This document shows positions 5,622 through 5,686 of a DNA stretch of 5,686 nt, in pieces; the stretch's first letter is position 1, and the number at the start of each line of letters is the position of its first letter. The position numbers and the translations under genes are program-made. The DNA is from Thermodesulfobacteriota bacterium (GTDB taxonomy: Bacteria > Desulfobacterota > SM23-61), in contig JASEHN010000213.1 in NCBI GenBank assembly GCA_030018715.1, positions 1 to 5,686 on the forward strand, read 5' to 3'. Below the pieces are notes generated by a model. The model made no database searches. It saw only the letters and a program-made list of their open reading frames with translations, and had not been told where the DNA came from.

Positions 5622-5686
5622 TATTAAAATCTGTAACAGTTTAGCCATTTGAAAAGCTGTCAAATCCCCCTTCATCCCCCTTTTTC
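5622..5686 (+). repeat. Second copy (left end, truncated by window edge) of the repeat element
   Basis: Bases 5632-5685 match 4483-4536 at 48 of 54 positions without gaps, in the same orientation. The match covers TGTAACA, TTTAGCC, TTTGAAAAG, GTCAAATCCCC and the TTCATCCCCC run. The ten bases before that (5622-5631) are a looser match to the start of the terminal repeat. ATTTGA (5647-5652) and TCAAAT (5660-5665) form a small stem whose equivalent in the first copy has one pair fewer. The terminator hairpin next to the first copy has no counterpart here, so it is not part of the element. Confidence 0.7.

Noticed and set aside
5538..5627. 29-codon open frame starting at GTG 5538
   Set aside because: There is no properly spaced ribosome site, it overlaps the promoter-like sequence, and it has no recognisable product.

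Overview
The window is ordinary bacterial chromosome. It carries six complete protein genes, two divergent promoters, one good rho-independent terminator and one small non-coding repeat element with a second, cut-off copy at the right edge. The gene set suggests a Gram-negative anaerobe or facultative anaerobe of the Desulfobacterota (old Deltaproteobacteria) type: a single TatA/TatB-like protein before tatC, a roughly 300-residue PurC, an HDAC-fold deacetylase beside it, and C-rich/G-rich dispersed repeats. That placement is an inference from gene style, not from a marker gene.

Layout: bases 84-1302 hold a leftward pair, a TatA/TatB-family protein followed one base later by TatC, which together form a twin-arginine export channel. 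Bases 1303-1442 are a divergent control region with a TTGACA promoter facing each way. Their -35 boxes lie inside a perfect 8-bp inverted repeat. Rightward from it run purC (purine synthesis), an HDAC-family zinc deacetylase (350 aa) and a fumarylacetoacetate-hydrolase-family enzyme (321 aa). The gaps are 42 and 13 bases, so these three look like one transcription unit, ended by a GAAA-loop terminator at 4443-4483.

Bases 4420-4726 contain no gene. They hold that terminator and, overlapping its T tract, a 231-bp element with imperfect 23-bp terminal inverted repeats and several internal hairpins, resembling a MITE. A metallo-beta-lactamase-fold hydrolase of the RNase Z-like type follows (4727-5467), 23 bases after the element. 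The last 219 bases are non-coding: a candidate promoter facing right, then the left end of a second copy of the element in the same orientation, cut by the window edge.

The Tat genes are envelope housekeeping and purC is nucleotide housekeeping. The deacetylase and the FAH-family enzyme appear to ride in the purC operon with no visible pathway link. I see no defence system, phage, CRISPR array, RNA gene or convincing new biological system. The repeat element and its arrangement around the hydrolase gene are the most unusual things here.
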